Counted from the stretch's first letter, positions 1-7,410 are shown. The stretch is DNA of 8,364 nt from JBDKTH01 sp964558295 (GCA_964558295.1 CAZLDQ010000230.1:1-8364); one strand, 5' to 3'. Notes: generated by a model from the sequence alone, not told the origin. Program-made: numbers and translations.

Positions 1-42
1 CCTTATATCGGCCATGACCCTGCATTACCTTGAGGTTTTGGG

Positions 43-519
43 ATGGGTTCTAGCCCATATCAGATGGTGCTTGCCCGCGTATCTCGCCCCAGGAGCCTTG
101 GCGAAGGTGTTGCCTCCGTGGAACAGAGAATCTCGCAGTTCAAGAAAAGGGTGGATTATGAGCGTGATCGCAAGTTGAAGCCCGAAGACTCGCTAATCGT
201 TCCGGATATTCTATTCAAGCTGCAACACCACTTTGGCGAATTGGAGGAAAGGCAACTCCATAATCCGGGATTCGAGGGTTATTACTTCTTTGAGGTTGTC
301 CAAATCATAGACTTCGGCCTCAGTCGCACCGGTGTGATTCTGAAGTCGGAGGTTCGTCTTAGTGCCACGCGTGCGGCGTCCGCCGAGAACCATCGCTCTC
401 GTTACTTTCATTTCGATAAGCCCTTCCTCATCTATGTCCGAAAACGGGTCGATGGGAGTCGCCCGTTCTTCGTAATGTGGGTCGATAACGCTGAGTTGCT
501 GAAGAAATGGGATGGGTAA
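43..519 (+). CDS. Hypothetical protein with a serpin-like C-terminal motif
   Basis: A 158-residue protein of unknown function. The frame is closed upstream by a TGA at 31-33, and a GAGG (32-35) precedes the ATG by seven bases, so this start is reasonable. The first 20 or so residues look unlike a folded domain. From about residue 25 the sequence is well ordered, with a charged helix-like stretch (EQRISQFKKRVDYERDRKL) followed by alternating hydrophobic strands. The C-terminus has F-x-F-D-K-PFLIYVRKR and then PFFVMWVDNAELL. This resembles the end of serpins (F-x-x-D-x-PFL-x-x-x-R, then a strand ending in V-x-D/N), but the protein is far shorter than a serpin of about 380 residues. I associate this ending with planctomycete hypothetical proteins, from memory only. 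No signal peptide or membrane segment is seen. It could be an intact small protein or the 3' remnant of a longer gene. Confidence 0.6.
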   Translation: MGSSPYQMVLARVSRPRSLGEGVASVEQRISQFKKRVDYERDRKLKPEDSLIVPDILFKLQHHFGELEERQLHNPGFEGYYFFEVVQIIDFGLSRTGVILKSEVRLSATRAASAENHRSRYFHFDKPFLIYVRKRVDGSRPFFVMWVDNAELLKKWDG

Positions 520-590
520 CGACAGGGGAAGAACGGGGTCAAGCATTGAAGTCGGCCGTGGCGATGCTGACATGACGCGGTCTTTGCCTG

Positions 591-606
591 CCGCCCCTGC
601 GGGCGG
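591..606. repeat. Small GC hairpin in the intergenic mosaic
   Basis: CCGCCC (591-596) and GGGCGG (601-606) form a perfect six-base stem around a four-base loop. GCGGTCTT occurs on both sides of it (577-584 and 609-616). No T-run follows, so it does not look like an intrinsic terminator for the gene ending at 519. It overlaps the first copy of the 22-base direct repeat described separately and may be part of a small REP-like element. Confidence 0.4.
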
Positions 607-742
607 AGGCGGTCTTCTGGATGGAGAACAGGGGACAGTCACCAATTAAAGTCAAGTAGATACAGAATGTCTGACATAGCTGTGTATGTCTCCGAGTGGC
701 CCGTTGCTGTTTGCTCGATGCCCTGCGGCCGGAGGCGGTCTT
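595..742. repeat. Pair of 22-base direct repeats (595-616 and 721-742)
   Basis: The two copies match at 21 of 22 bases; the only difference is G at 603 versus C at 729. Their starts are 126 bases apart. The second copy ends exactly where recognisable RHS-repeat coding begins (Ser20-Tyr21-Asp22 of the downstream open frame, 743-751). A match this long so close by is unlikely by chance. It suggests duplication, recombination or insertion at the 5' edge of the RHS fragment. The 104 bases between the copies contain a GGGGACAGTCACC motif (631-643) and a small hairpin (GACATA/TATGTC, 673-690). Confidence 0.6.
631..643. mobile_element. Possible RAYT/IS200-type element boundary motif
   Basis: The string GGGGACAGTCACC sits between the two 22-base direct repeats. 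From memory, closely similar strings recur beside REP-associated tyrosine transposase (IS200-like) genes in planctomycetes and some proteobacterial groups. No transposase gene is visible in this window, so at most this is a relic or a non-autonomous copy. The call rests on recognising the motif and is tentative. Confidence 0.25.
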
Positions 743-1276
743 TCGTACGACCCCTCCGGCCGGTTGCTTCCCCTTGACAATTCGACGAATTCCGGTCATC
801 ATGTGTATGACTACACCTACGACAAGGTGGGCAATCGTACGACGATGGGCGTGACGGACAATAGCGGGAGTCGGCAGCACGTGTACAGCTACGACAGCAT
901 CTACCAGATCACGGAGGTCAGTTACCCCGCCGGGTACGAGGACACCTTCACGGACACCGAGTTCGGCTACGACGCCGCGGGCAACCGCACGACCGTGATC
1001 GACGCCGGCGGGACCAGCAGCTACGTGACCAACGCCCTGAACCAGTACACCTCGGTCGGCGGGGCCGCCTACGCCTACGACGGCAACGGCAAGGGTCTCC
1101 CAAACGCAATGGATCGCGTTTGGGAACCCAACATGACCCCGTTGACGGCGCAGAGCCAGATCTTCACTCACGATGAAAATGGCCCCCCAGCCTCTGGCAC
1201 CGCCGCTCAAGTTCTGCGCCAACCACGATCAAGGCAGTGCCATTCGGGCCAGTCTCTTCTTGCAGGCTTGTCCTGA
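686..1276 (+). pseudogene. RHS/YD-repeat protein fragment, truncated at both ends
   Basis: Residues 20-135 of this 196-residue open frame carry typical RHS/YD motifs in order: YDPSGRL, YDYTYDKVGNRT, YSYDSIYQI, FGYDAAGNRTTV and YAYDGNG. Full RHS proteins are usually over 1000 residues. They are exported or cell-surface shells, often enclosing a toxic C-terminal domain. Everything upstream of this short run is missing, as is the RHS-associated core that should follow YAYDGNG. Residues 1-19 come from the repeat mosaic and contain the second copy of the 22-base direct repeat. From residue 136 (base 1091) the sequence is unrelated and starts with an inverted repeat. In codons 971-1090 all 40 third positions are G or C, a bias stronger than in neighbouring genes. 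I read this as a relic of a larger RHS gene, not a working protein. It could be transcribed, but no clear promoter or ribosome site supports that. Confidence 0.75.
1093..1129. repeat. Strong inverted repeat at the 3' break of the RHS fragment
   Basis: The left arm (1093-1107) and right arm (1116-1129) enclose an eight-base loop. The inner ten pairs (TCCCAAACGC/GCGTTTGGGA) are perfect. One unpaired C at 1097 separates them from four more pairs (GGGT/ACCC), giving 14 pairs in all. There is no T-tract on either side, so an intrinsic terminator is not favoured. RHS homology ends at about 1090, immediately before the left arm, so the repeat may mark the end of an inserted or deleted segment or be a REP/MITE-like unit. 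Confidence 0.7.
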
Positions 1277-1334
1277 AGTTGGATTTGGAGTACGTTTGGG
1301 GAGAAAAGGCACAAGGTATGGAGTGATGCAGTGA
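1173..1334 (+). CDS. Doubtful 53-residue ORF overlapping the yjbQ start
   Basis: This open frame starts at ATG 1173 and its TGA (1332-1334) overlaps the yjbQ ATG by one base (TGATG), an arrangement typical of translational coupling. The frame is open from 1146. The predicted product is proline-rich at its start (MKMAPQPLAPPLKFC) and basic near its end (RLGRKGTRYG). I do not recognise it, no good ribosome site precedes ATG 1173, and third-position GC falls off in its second half. It could be a leader peptide, the 3' remnant of a gene lost with the RHS rearrangement, or chance. It is listed because it occupies the otherwise empty stretch before yjbQ. Confidence 0.25.
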   Translation: MKMAPQPLAPPLKFCANHDQGSAIRASLFLQACPEVGFGVRLGRKGTRYGVMQ

Positions 1335-1753
1335 TGGTCAAGACAGAGCGGTTACAGATACACACCCACGGCAACAACCATGTAATTAACATCACCGACT
1401 CGGTGGTCGAGCTGATTCGCGGTTGCGACTTGGCGGTAGGGGTGGCCATTTTGTTCGTCGTGGGTTCGACCGCGGGTTTGACGACGACCGAGTACGAACC
1501 GGGACTGGCGAATCATGATCTCAATGCTGCGTTCGAGCGAATCGCTCCCCAGGATGGGTTTTATGAGCACGAGAATACGTGGCACGACGACAACGGTCAT
1601 TCCCATGTTCGGGCCTCCCTGCTGGGACCTTCTCTGAGCGTCCCTTTTGTCGACGGCCGGTTGGCCTTAGGCACGTGGCAGCAGATCATCCTGATCGATT
1701 TCGACACGCGGAGCCGCACTCGGACCGTTGTGTGCCAGATCATGGGTGAGTGA
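1334..1753 (+). CDS. yjbQ: YjbQ / UPF0047 family protein
   Basis: A 139-residue cytosolic protein matching the UPF0047 (YjbQ) family in length and along its whole sequence. Members are small beta-rich proteins, often annotated as secondary thiamine-phosphate synthase because some show weak activity of that kind; the physiological role is unsettled. Visible family features are the GSTAGLTTTEYEPGL segment (residues 44-58), the conserved His/Asn/Asp cluster ENTWHDDNGHSH (80-91) that forms the presumed metal/substrate site, and the C-terminal signature LGPSLSVPFVDGRL followed by LGTWQQI (97-118). A GTG three bases upstream (1331) is an equally possible start: GGAG at 1320-1323 lies seven bases before the GTG and ten before the ATG. 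I prefer ATG because MVKTERL matches my memory of homologues. The frame is intact. Its neighbours give no pathway hint. Confidence 0.95.
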   Translation: MVKTERLQIHTHGNNHVINITDSVVELIRGCDLAVGVAILFVVGSTAGLTTTEYEPGLANHDLNAAFERIAPQDGFYEHENTWHDDNGHSHVRASLLGPSLSVPFVDGRLALGTWQQIILIDFDTRSRTRTVVCQIMGE

Positions 1754-1776
1754 AGGCGGATGATTGACCTATTTGA

Positions 1777-1805
1777 TTGATTAAAGTCCTCTAAGGGCAT
1801 ATGAT
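1777..1805 (+). promoter_or_regulatory. Candidate sigma-70-type promoter before the FlgI-like gene
   Basis: TTGATT (1777-1782) and TATGAT (1800-1805) are separated by 17 bases in an AT-rich gap after yjbQ. Transcription would start near 1812, giving a leader of about 40 bases before the ATG at 1854. No strong Shine-Dalgarno is seen in that leader. The promoter would serve the lipoprotein gene and possibly smc. The call rests only on box similarity and spacing. Confidence 0.45.
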
Positions 1806-1853
1806 TACGTCAAGTATGTTCGGTTTTAATCCTGTTTTTTGCTGTACTCACGA

Positions 1854-3467
1854 ATGAAACGCTTTGGTTGGAAAACCTTGAAGTATACCGTTCTGACGGC
1901 GTTGCTGGCGGTCGGTTGCCACCAGGAAGCCCAGAATACCGACGATTTTTCGACGTCCCCCACGGCGCTGGGAGCCACTGTGGGGTCTGTCGCCGAACTG
2001 GCCAAGCCGGAGCCTGTGGCGGTCGAAGGCTACGGTTTGGTAGGTGGTTTGCCTGGCACCGGTTCTGCATTCTGTCCTCCTCAATTGCGGTCGTATCTGA
2101 AGCAGTACATCCTCACTCAGTTGCCCACCGAGCGAGTGAACTTGGATCAATTGCTCAACAGCAAGAACACCGCGGTCGTGCGGCTGGAAGCCTTCGTGCC
2201 TGCGACCGCCTCGGTGGACGAACATTTCGATGTCCGGGTCTCGCTGATCCCGGGTTCGGAGGCCACCTCGATCAACGAGGGTTGGCTGTACAAGGCCGAT
2301 CTGGTGGCTCGGGGGACGTTCGGCGTGGACACCAAGCCACTGGCGACGGTAGAGGGACCGGTGTTCATCGTCAGCGGTACGACGGAGAATCACCTCAAGA
2401 CCGGTCATATTATCGGGGGAGGGCGCACCCTTTTCGAGTATGCCGCGATCCTACGGCTTCGTCGGGCCGATTACCGGGTGGCCAGCACGATCCGCAACCG
2501 GTTGAGCGAACGATACGGCGCCAATGTGGCCCGCGCCGTTTCTCCTCGTGACATCGAGGTACAGATCCCCCAGGAATATCGCTTGCGGAAGCTCCGCTTC
2601 TTGGCGATGGTCGTCGCAACGTACCTGGAAACCACCGAAGATCTTGATGAGGCCCGCGTGAATGCCTTCGTACATCAATTGGCCGTGGGCAAGGACAAAG
2701 AAGGCGCCGAAATCGCCCTGGAGGCGATCGGTCGGGAGAGTGCGGGCAAACTGGCTTCGCTTCTGAAGGTTTCGGATGGAGAAGTTCAGATGCGGGCAGC
2801 CCGATGCCTGCTGGGTCTGGGGGACGACCGGGGCTTCGCAGTCCTGCGAGAAATGGCTCTGGACGCCAAATCTCCATGGCGGATGGAGGCCATGAACGCG
2901 GTGATGGTTTCCGCCCGGCGCAACGACGCTTCGGCTCTGGCCTTGCGTCTGCTTCGCGACAATGACAAGGCGGTTGTGTTGGCTGCCTATGAGTATCTCC
3001 GACAGATCAACGATCCCTCGATTCGACGAGAATCGATCGGCCGCAGTTTCCAATTGGAACAAGTTCTTCAGACCGGCTGGCGGGCGGTGTTCGTCACTCA
3101 ACGAGGCGACCCGCGAATCGTGTTGTTCGGCGGGCCTCTCCAATGTAATAACAATGTTTTTGTTGAATCCGAGGACCATTCCATCGTGGTAAACACGCGT
3201 GCCGGCGAGGATTTGATCTCCATCACTCGCAAACACCCCATCAAGCCTAGTATTATAGGGCCCATTCGAACCGATTTCGATGTTCGAAACATTGTCCGGG
3301 CGTTAGGGACCGAGGCAACCACAACCTCCGACGGGCAGTTGCGCGGGCTGGGAGTTTCCTATGCCCAGGTTACCACGATCCTGGAACGACTGATTGCCAC
3401 AGGGGCTCTGGATGCCGAGTTCTGGCGGGGGCCGCCGCCGGAAATCCAGGTTCCAGTCAAGAAATGA
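1854..3467 (+). CDS. FlgI-like (P-ring related) lipoprotein with HEAT-type repeats
   Basis: A 537-residue predicted lipoprotein. Residues 1-22 form a signal peptide: a basic start (MKRFGWKTLK), a hydrophobic core, and a lipobox-like AVGC with the acylated cysteine at 22. Residues 55-265 resemble flagellar P-ring protein FlgI. The family's GYGLV-x-GL-x-GTG motif is at 59-70, followed by KNTAVVRLEAFVP and a segment like FlgI's 'gdA-x-S-l-x-G-G-x-L' region. Residues about 277-385 are helical and HEAT-like (for example VQMRAARCLLGLGDDRG and WRMEAMNAVMVSA), a region normal FlgI lacks. The C-terminal 150 residues are unassigned and end in LERLIATGALDAEFW. Classical FlgI is a periplasmic protein of about 370 residues without a lipid anchor, so this is a divergent relative. 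No flagellar gene is nearby, so the window gives no support for a flagellar role. I chose ATG 1854 over upstream TTG 1839 because it gives a clean signal peptide. Confidence 0.85.
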   Translation: MKRFGWKTLKYTVLTALLAVGCHQEAQNTDDFSTSPTALGATVGSVAELAKPEPVAVEGYGLVGGLPGTGSAFCPPQLRSYLKQYILTQLPTERVNLDQLLNSKNTAVVRLEAFVPATASVDEHFDVRVSLIPGSEATSINEGWLYKADLVARGTFGVDTKPLATVEGPVFIVSGTTENHLKTGHIIGGGRTLFEYAAILRLRRADYRVASTIRNRLSERYGANVARAVSPRDIEVQIPQEYRLRKLRFLAMVVATYLETTEDLDEARVNAFVHQLAVGKDKEGAEIALEAIGRESAGKLASLLKVSDGEVQMRAARCLLGLGDDRGFAVLREMALDAKSPWRMEAMNAVMVSARRNDASALALRLLRDNDKAVVLAAYEYLRQINDPSIRRESIGRSFQLEQVLQTGWRAVFVTQRGDPRIVLFGGPLQCNNNVFVESEDHSIVVNTRAGEDLISITRKHPIKPSIIGPIRTDFDVRNIVRALGTEATTTSDGQLRGLGVSYAQVTTILERLIATGALDAEFWRGPPPEIQVPVKK

Positions 3468-3554
3468 CCGTTCTGAGGCCGATAAAACAGGTGGCGTCGT
3501 TTCAATCCCGGACGAGCAGGGTGGTTTGGAAAATCAGGACGATTTGGGGAGCTC

Positions 3555-6500
3555 ATGCGACTTGAGAAGATCATACTCGACGGATTCAAGAGTTTTGCCG
3601 ATAAGACAGAGTTTAATTTCGACGCTAAGATCACTGGGATTGTCGGACCCAACGGTTGCGGAAAGAGCAACGTGGTGGATGCGGTCAAGTGGGTGCTTGG
3701 GGAGCAAAAACTCAAAAGTCTCCGCAGCGACCAGATGGCTGACGTGATTTTCAGCGGCAGCAGCAGCCGCAAGGCGCTCGGGGCTGCGGAAGTGACCTTG
3801 GTGCTCTCGAACTCCAACAGCGCCGATACGCAGGGCAATACCAGCGGTCGTTTGGCCATTGAAACCGAGCAGGTCTCGATTTCCCGTCGGATCTACCGCA
3901 GCGGCGAGTGCGAATACCGCATCAACGGCAAGCTCGCACGGCTGAAGGACATACGCGAGCTGTTCATGGACACCGGTGTCGCCACCCGTGCCTACTCGAT
4001 TATCGAGCAGGGCCAGGTGGAACAATTGGTCAGTGCGTCCAAGCAGGACCGAAGGCTTGTTTTTGAGGAAGCCGCCGGCATCAGCAAGTACAAAGCCCAT
4101 AAGAAAGAGGCGCTCCGCAAGCTTGAACGCACCGACCAGAACCTGCTTCGCCTAGCCGATATTCTAGACGAGGTCGGCAAACGCCTTCGGAGTGTAAAGC
4201 TTCAGGCGGGCAAAGCCCGTAATTACCTCGAGTACAGCCAACGGCTCAAGGAATTGCAGGTGAATTTTTCGCTTGTCGAGTACGGCAAGAACAAAGATCA
4301 GCTCGACGAAAAGAACGGAATTCTTCACCAGTTGGAAGAGCGGTTCTCGGCCGCGACGGCCGAGGAGGCAATCGCCGAGGCGGAAGCCATCCGACTTGCC
4401 AACGAGATCGTCGAAAAGGAACATCGGCTGAGTGAAACCGGCAACTCTCTCGTGGCCATCCAGAGCCAGATCGATCAGAAGCTCCAGCGGATCGAATTTC
4501 TTCGCTCGCGGATCTTGGAGTTGGAGCAGCGAAAGAGCACTGCCTTGCAAGAAATCGAGCGGCTTCGGATCCAGGGGGAGGCCCTCAGACGCGACGTGAG
4601 CAAGCACCGCGACGATCTGGTCGGCTGCGATCAAATCGTCAAGGAAAAGAACGAAGCAATCGAGCGGGTCCAGAAGATCGTTCGCGAGGTGGACCTCCAG
4701 CTCCGCTCGCTCCAGGCGGAATTGGAAGACGAGAAATCGGGAATCATCGATATCGTGCGTCGGACCGCTCAACTCCATAACGAGATTCAGAGCCTCTCAA
4801 ATTACCGCAACAACCTGTCGAATCAGAAAGAGCGTCTGGCGGGTCGGGCCCAGACGGCCAAGGCGGAACTTGAGCGGGTCTTGACCGAAAAGGCTCAGCA
4901 CAACGCCCGGCTCGGCGACATCGCCAAGATACTCGAAGAGCTGGAGAAAAACCTGGAGTCCAAGAAGCTGAGCCTTGAAGAAACGGAAAAACAGATCGTC
5001 GAGGGATCAAAGCGGTTGTCGGCTGCGAAGGAATCTCGAAGCGCGCTGAACAGCGAGCTGACGGTGTTGGCCGACATGGAGCGGCGATATGAGGGTTTGG
5101 GCAACGCCGTCAAGGACCTCGTCACATCGCAGAAGGATCAGAACAAACGTCTCGACTACCTCCATGGTATTTTGGCGGAGAAGATCGGGACCGAGGTCCG
5201 GTACGCCGGGGCGGTGGAGGCCGCTCTGGAAGGCCTTACCGACGTGTTGCTGGTCGAGGACAGCGTCAGACTGTTGAACGACCAACGGACGTTGGCGAGC
5301 CTCGAAGGCCGCGTGCATTTCTATGATCTGGATCGGGTCGAGCCGTTCGTGGATGACGCTGACTTCTCCCGATATCCTTTTGTCAAGGGACGCCTCGTCG
5401 AATTCGTCAAGTGCGAGAGCCGGTATGCTCCGCTGGCCTGGAGTCTGCTGGGCAAGACCCTTGTCGTGGATTCGCTCGAGGGGGTCAAGGAGTTGCCGGA
5501 CCGGTTGCGAATCGGGTATAGTTTTGTTACCCTCGGGGGCGAAAGTCTCCGCGCCGACGGTTTGTTACGCTTGGGGCCTATGGGCAAGACGACCGGCCTG
5601 ATCTCGCGTCGAAGCCGGATCAGCGAATTGGAGGAGGCCATCGCGGGTCTCAACGATGAGATTGTCCGGTTGGAGGGGCAAATCCAGCAGAATGGCCAGA
5701 CCAAAGTTCACTTGGAGAAGCTGTGCAAGGAACTCCGAACCGCCATTTACGAGGCCAACACCGAGAAGATGCAGGTCAATTCGAAGTTGGCAATGTACGA
5801 ACGCGACATCAAGCGGCTCAAGGATGAGGAGCCTCTGATCGCCAGCGAGATCGGATCGCTCGAGTCGCAGATCGCCCAGTCGGTGCAGCGCGAGTACGAT
5901 TCTAAACAGCGACTTGGGGAGCTGGAAACGGTGAACAACCAGCGGAAGGCCCGTATCGCGGATCTCGAGGAGCGCTACGGTGAGCTTCGCGATCAGCAAC
6001 AGCATCGGATGCAGGATCTGACGGATCTGAAGGTTCGTCTCGGCCAGGCACTTGAGCAGCAAAAAGGGCTGCGTCAGATCATCGAGCGGCTCGAAGGCCA
6101 GATGCAGGCGAGCCTCCGCACGTTGTCGGGGGTGGAAGAGGAGATTCGGGCCGGGGCCATTCATCTGGTTGAGGCTCAGCGTGACATCCTCGCCACCGAA
6201 ACGGCGGTCTCCGAGCTGTATGTGGAAAAAGAAGCTGCCCAGCAGGCCAATCGGCTTCTGCAGGAACAACTCGAAACACTCGTAGCTCAGCAGAGGCAGA
6301 AGGACGAATTCGTCCGGGCGACGCGAACGCGCAAGGCCGAAATTGAGCACCAAATCAACGAACTGCGGATTGAACTGGGGCAGGTGAGCGTCCGCCAGCA
6401 GGGGTTGATCGACCGCGTGAGAGATGAACTCCAGATCGACTTGGCGCAGGCCTACGAAACCCGTACTTCCGGCAGCGACGTGGACTGGGAACAGGTCAAG

Positions 6501-7157
6501 AATGAGATCACTGAACTGCGAGGCAAGATCGAGCGACTGGGCAATGTGAACCTCGACGCGATCGCCGAGCAGGAGACATTGGAGGAACGTCACAATTTCC
6601 TGGCCGCCCAGGTCCAGGACCTCACCGAGAGCAAAAAGCAACTCGAGGAGCTGATCGCCAGGCTCAACAAGCAGAGCCGCGATAAGTTTGTGGAGACGTT
6701 CGAACAGATCCGCGTTAATTTCCAGCAAATCTTCCGCAAGCTCTTCGGCGGCGGCAAGGCCGACATCGTCCTGGAGGAATCGGACGACGTTCTCGAAGCG
6801 GGCATTGAAGTGATCGCCAAGCCCCCGGGCAAGGAGACCCGCAGCATCTCGCTGCTCAGCGGCGGGGAGAAATCGATGACCGCGATGGCCTTACTGTTCG
6901 CGGTGTTTCGAGCCAAACCCTCGCCGTTCTGCTTCTTGGACGAGGTGGATGCGGCGCTCGACGAAGCCAACAATGAGCGGTTCACCATGCTCCTGCGGGA
7001 TTTCGGCATCGACAGCCAGTTCATTGTTGTCACGCACTCCAAGCGGACGATGAGCGTCGCACAGCAGCTTTTTGGCGTCACGATGCAACAACAGGGCGTC
7101 AGCAAGCGGATCGCCGTTCGCTTCGACGAGTACGACAGCGAGACCGCCGCGGCGTAG
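3555..7157 (+). CDS. smc: Chromosome segregation protein SMC
   Basis: A full-length 1200-residue SMC, the ATPase core of the bacterial condensin-like complex that, with ScpA and ScpB, loops and resolves chromosomal DNA on the nucleoid. The N-terminal head starts MRLEKIILDGFKSF and has Walker A GPNGCGKS at 31-38. Long heptad-rich coiled coils follow (about 170-510), then a hinge (about 515-680, including RYAGAVEAALEGLTDVLLVED), and the returning coiled coil (about 680-1030). The C-terminal head contains the ABC signature LSGGE (1101-1105), Walker B FCFLDE with catalytic Glu1130, the D-loop region ALDEAN, and the switch histidine in VVTHSKRTM. All motifs needed for ATPase activity are present. 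GGGGAG (3546-3551) lies three bases before the ATG, a short but usable spacing. The gene starts 87 bases after the FlgI-like gene with no terminator seen. scpA and scpB are not in the window. No rho-independent terminator is visible after the TAG. Confidence 0.98.
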   Translation: MRLEKIILDGFKSFADKTEFNFDAKITGIVGPNGCGKSNVVDAVKWVLGEQKLKSLRSDQMADVIFSGSSSRKALGAAEVTLVLSNSNSADTQGNTSGRLAIETEQVSISRRIYRSGECEYRINGKLARLKDIRELFMDTGVATRAYSIIEQGQVEQLVSASKQDRRLVFEEAAGISKYKAHKKEALRKLERTDQNLLRLADILDEVGKRLRSVKLQAGKARNYLEYSQRLKELQVNFSLVEYGKNKDQLDEKNGILHQLEERFSAATAEEAIAEAEAIRLANEIVEKEHRLSETGNSLVAIQSQIDQKLQRIEFLRSRILELEQRKSTALQEIERLRIQGEALRRDVSKHRDDLVGCDQIVKEKNEAIERVQKIVREVDLQLRSLQAELEDEKSGIIDIVRRTAQLHNEIQSLSNYRNNLSNQKERLAGRAQTAKAELERVLTEKAQHNARLGDIAKILEELEKNLESKKLSLEETEKQIVEGSKRLSAAKESRSALNSELTVLADMERRYEGLGNAVKDLVTSQKDQNKRLDYLHGILAEKIGTEVRYAGAVEAALEGLTDVLLVEDSVRLLNDQRTLASLEGRVHFYDLDRVEPFVDDADFSRYPFVKGRLVEFVKCESRYAPLAWSLLGKTLVVDSLEGVKELPDRLRIGYSFVTLGGESLRADGLLRLGPMGKTTGLISRRSRISELEEAIAGLNDEIVRLEGQIQQNGQTKVHLEKLCKELRTAIYEANTEKMQVNSKLAMYERDIKRLKDEEPLIASEIGSLESQIAQSVQREYDSKQRLGELETVNNQRKARIADLEERYGELRDQQQHRMQDLTDLKVRLGQALEQQKGLRQIIERLEGQMQASLRTLSGVEEEIRAGAIHLVEAQRDILATETAVSELYVEKEAAQQANRLLQEQLETLVAQQRQKDEFVRATRTRKAEIEHQINELRIELGQVSVRQQGLIDRVRDELQIDLAQAYETRTSGSDVDWEQVKNEITELRGKIERLGNVNLDAIAEQETLEERHNFLAAQVQDLTESKKQLEELIARLNKQSRDKFVETFEQIRVNFQQIFRKLFGGGKADIVLEESDDVLEAGIEVIAKPPGKETRSISLLSGGEKSMTAMALLFAVFRAKPSPFCFLDEVDAALDEANNERFTMLLRDFGIDSQFIVVTHSKRTMSVAQQLFGVTMQQQGVSKRIAVRFDEYDSETAAA

Positions 7158-7178
7158 AAACCCGCCTACCACAAAGGC

Positions 7179-7409
7179 CTATCGTGTTCGGCTCTTCTCT
7201 CTGCTCTCACGAACCATGGCCACGATCTCGCGGGTAGAGGTCGTGGCTTTGATCGACGGCGCATCGAGAGGAGAACCCGTCGGCAGCTCTGGAACGAGGG
7301 CGAACGTGCGTCCGTCCTTGCGGCGGATGATGACTTTTCCGCTGGATTCTGCCTGATCGAGCACCTCTGCCAGCTTTTGTCGAGCCTCCGAAGAGGTGTA
7401 GACACGCAT
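7179..7409 (-). CDS. Phd/YefM-family antitoxin
   Basis: A 76-residue protein starting MRVYTSSEARQKLAEVLDQA, the usual start of Phd/YefM-type antitoxins, where a short strand and helices form the DNA-binding dimer. A second strand pair follows (KVIIRRKDGRTFALVPE, about residues 25-41). The basic, polar tail (SREIVAMVRESREKSRTR) would be the toxin-wrapping segment. Such antitoxins bind and neutralise the partner toxin and repress their own promoter. GGGAG (7417-7421 on this strand) lies seven bases before the ATG, which begins one base after the toxin stop, so translation is probably coupled to the toxin gene. The order is toxin first, the reverse of most VapBC loci. The antitoxin frame is intact although the toxin frame is broken. 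Its TAG ends 21 bases from the smc stop, and the two genes converge. Confidence 0.85.
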   Translation of the reverse strand: MRVYTSSEARQKLAEVLDQAESSGKVIIRRKDGRTFALVPELPTGSPLDAPSIKATTSTREIVAMVRESREKSRTR

Positions 7410-7410
7410 T

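Noticed and set aside
532..1143. Ten-base inverted copies AACGGGGTCA (532-541) and TGACCCCGTT (1134-1143) flanking the RHS relic like terminal inverted repeats
   Set aside because: Several inverted 10-mers this close are expected by chance in a window of this size, there is no transposase between them, and no target duplication is evident.
539..1222. Long minus strand open frame opposite the RHS relic
   Set aside because: It is the GC-rich antisense shadow of the RHS frame, with low-complexity Val/Gly-rich content and no recognisable domain.
5565..6728. 387-codon minus strand frame inside smc
   Set aside because: It lies wholly opposite conserved SMC coiled coil and the start of the C-terminal head. 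Its leucine-rich composition is what antisense of Glu/Lys/Gln-rich coiled coil gives.
7158..7215. Possible terminator between smc and the antitoxin gene (TCGTG/CACGA pair near 7182-7212)
   Set aside because: The stem is only five bases with a long loop and no T-run, and it lies inside the antitoxin coding sequence.
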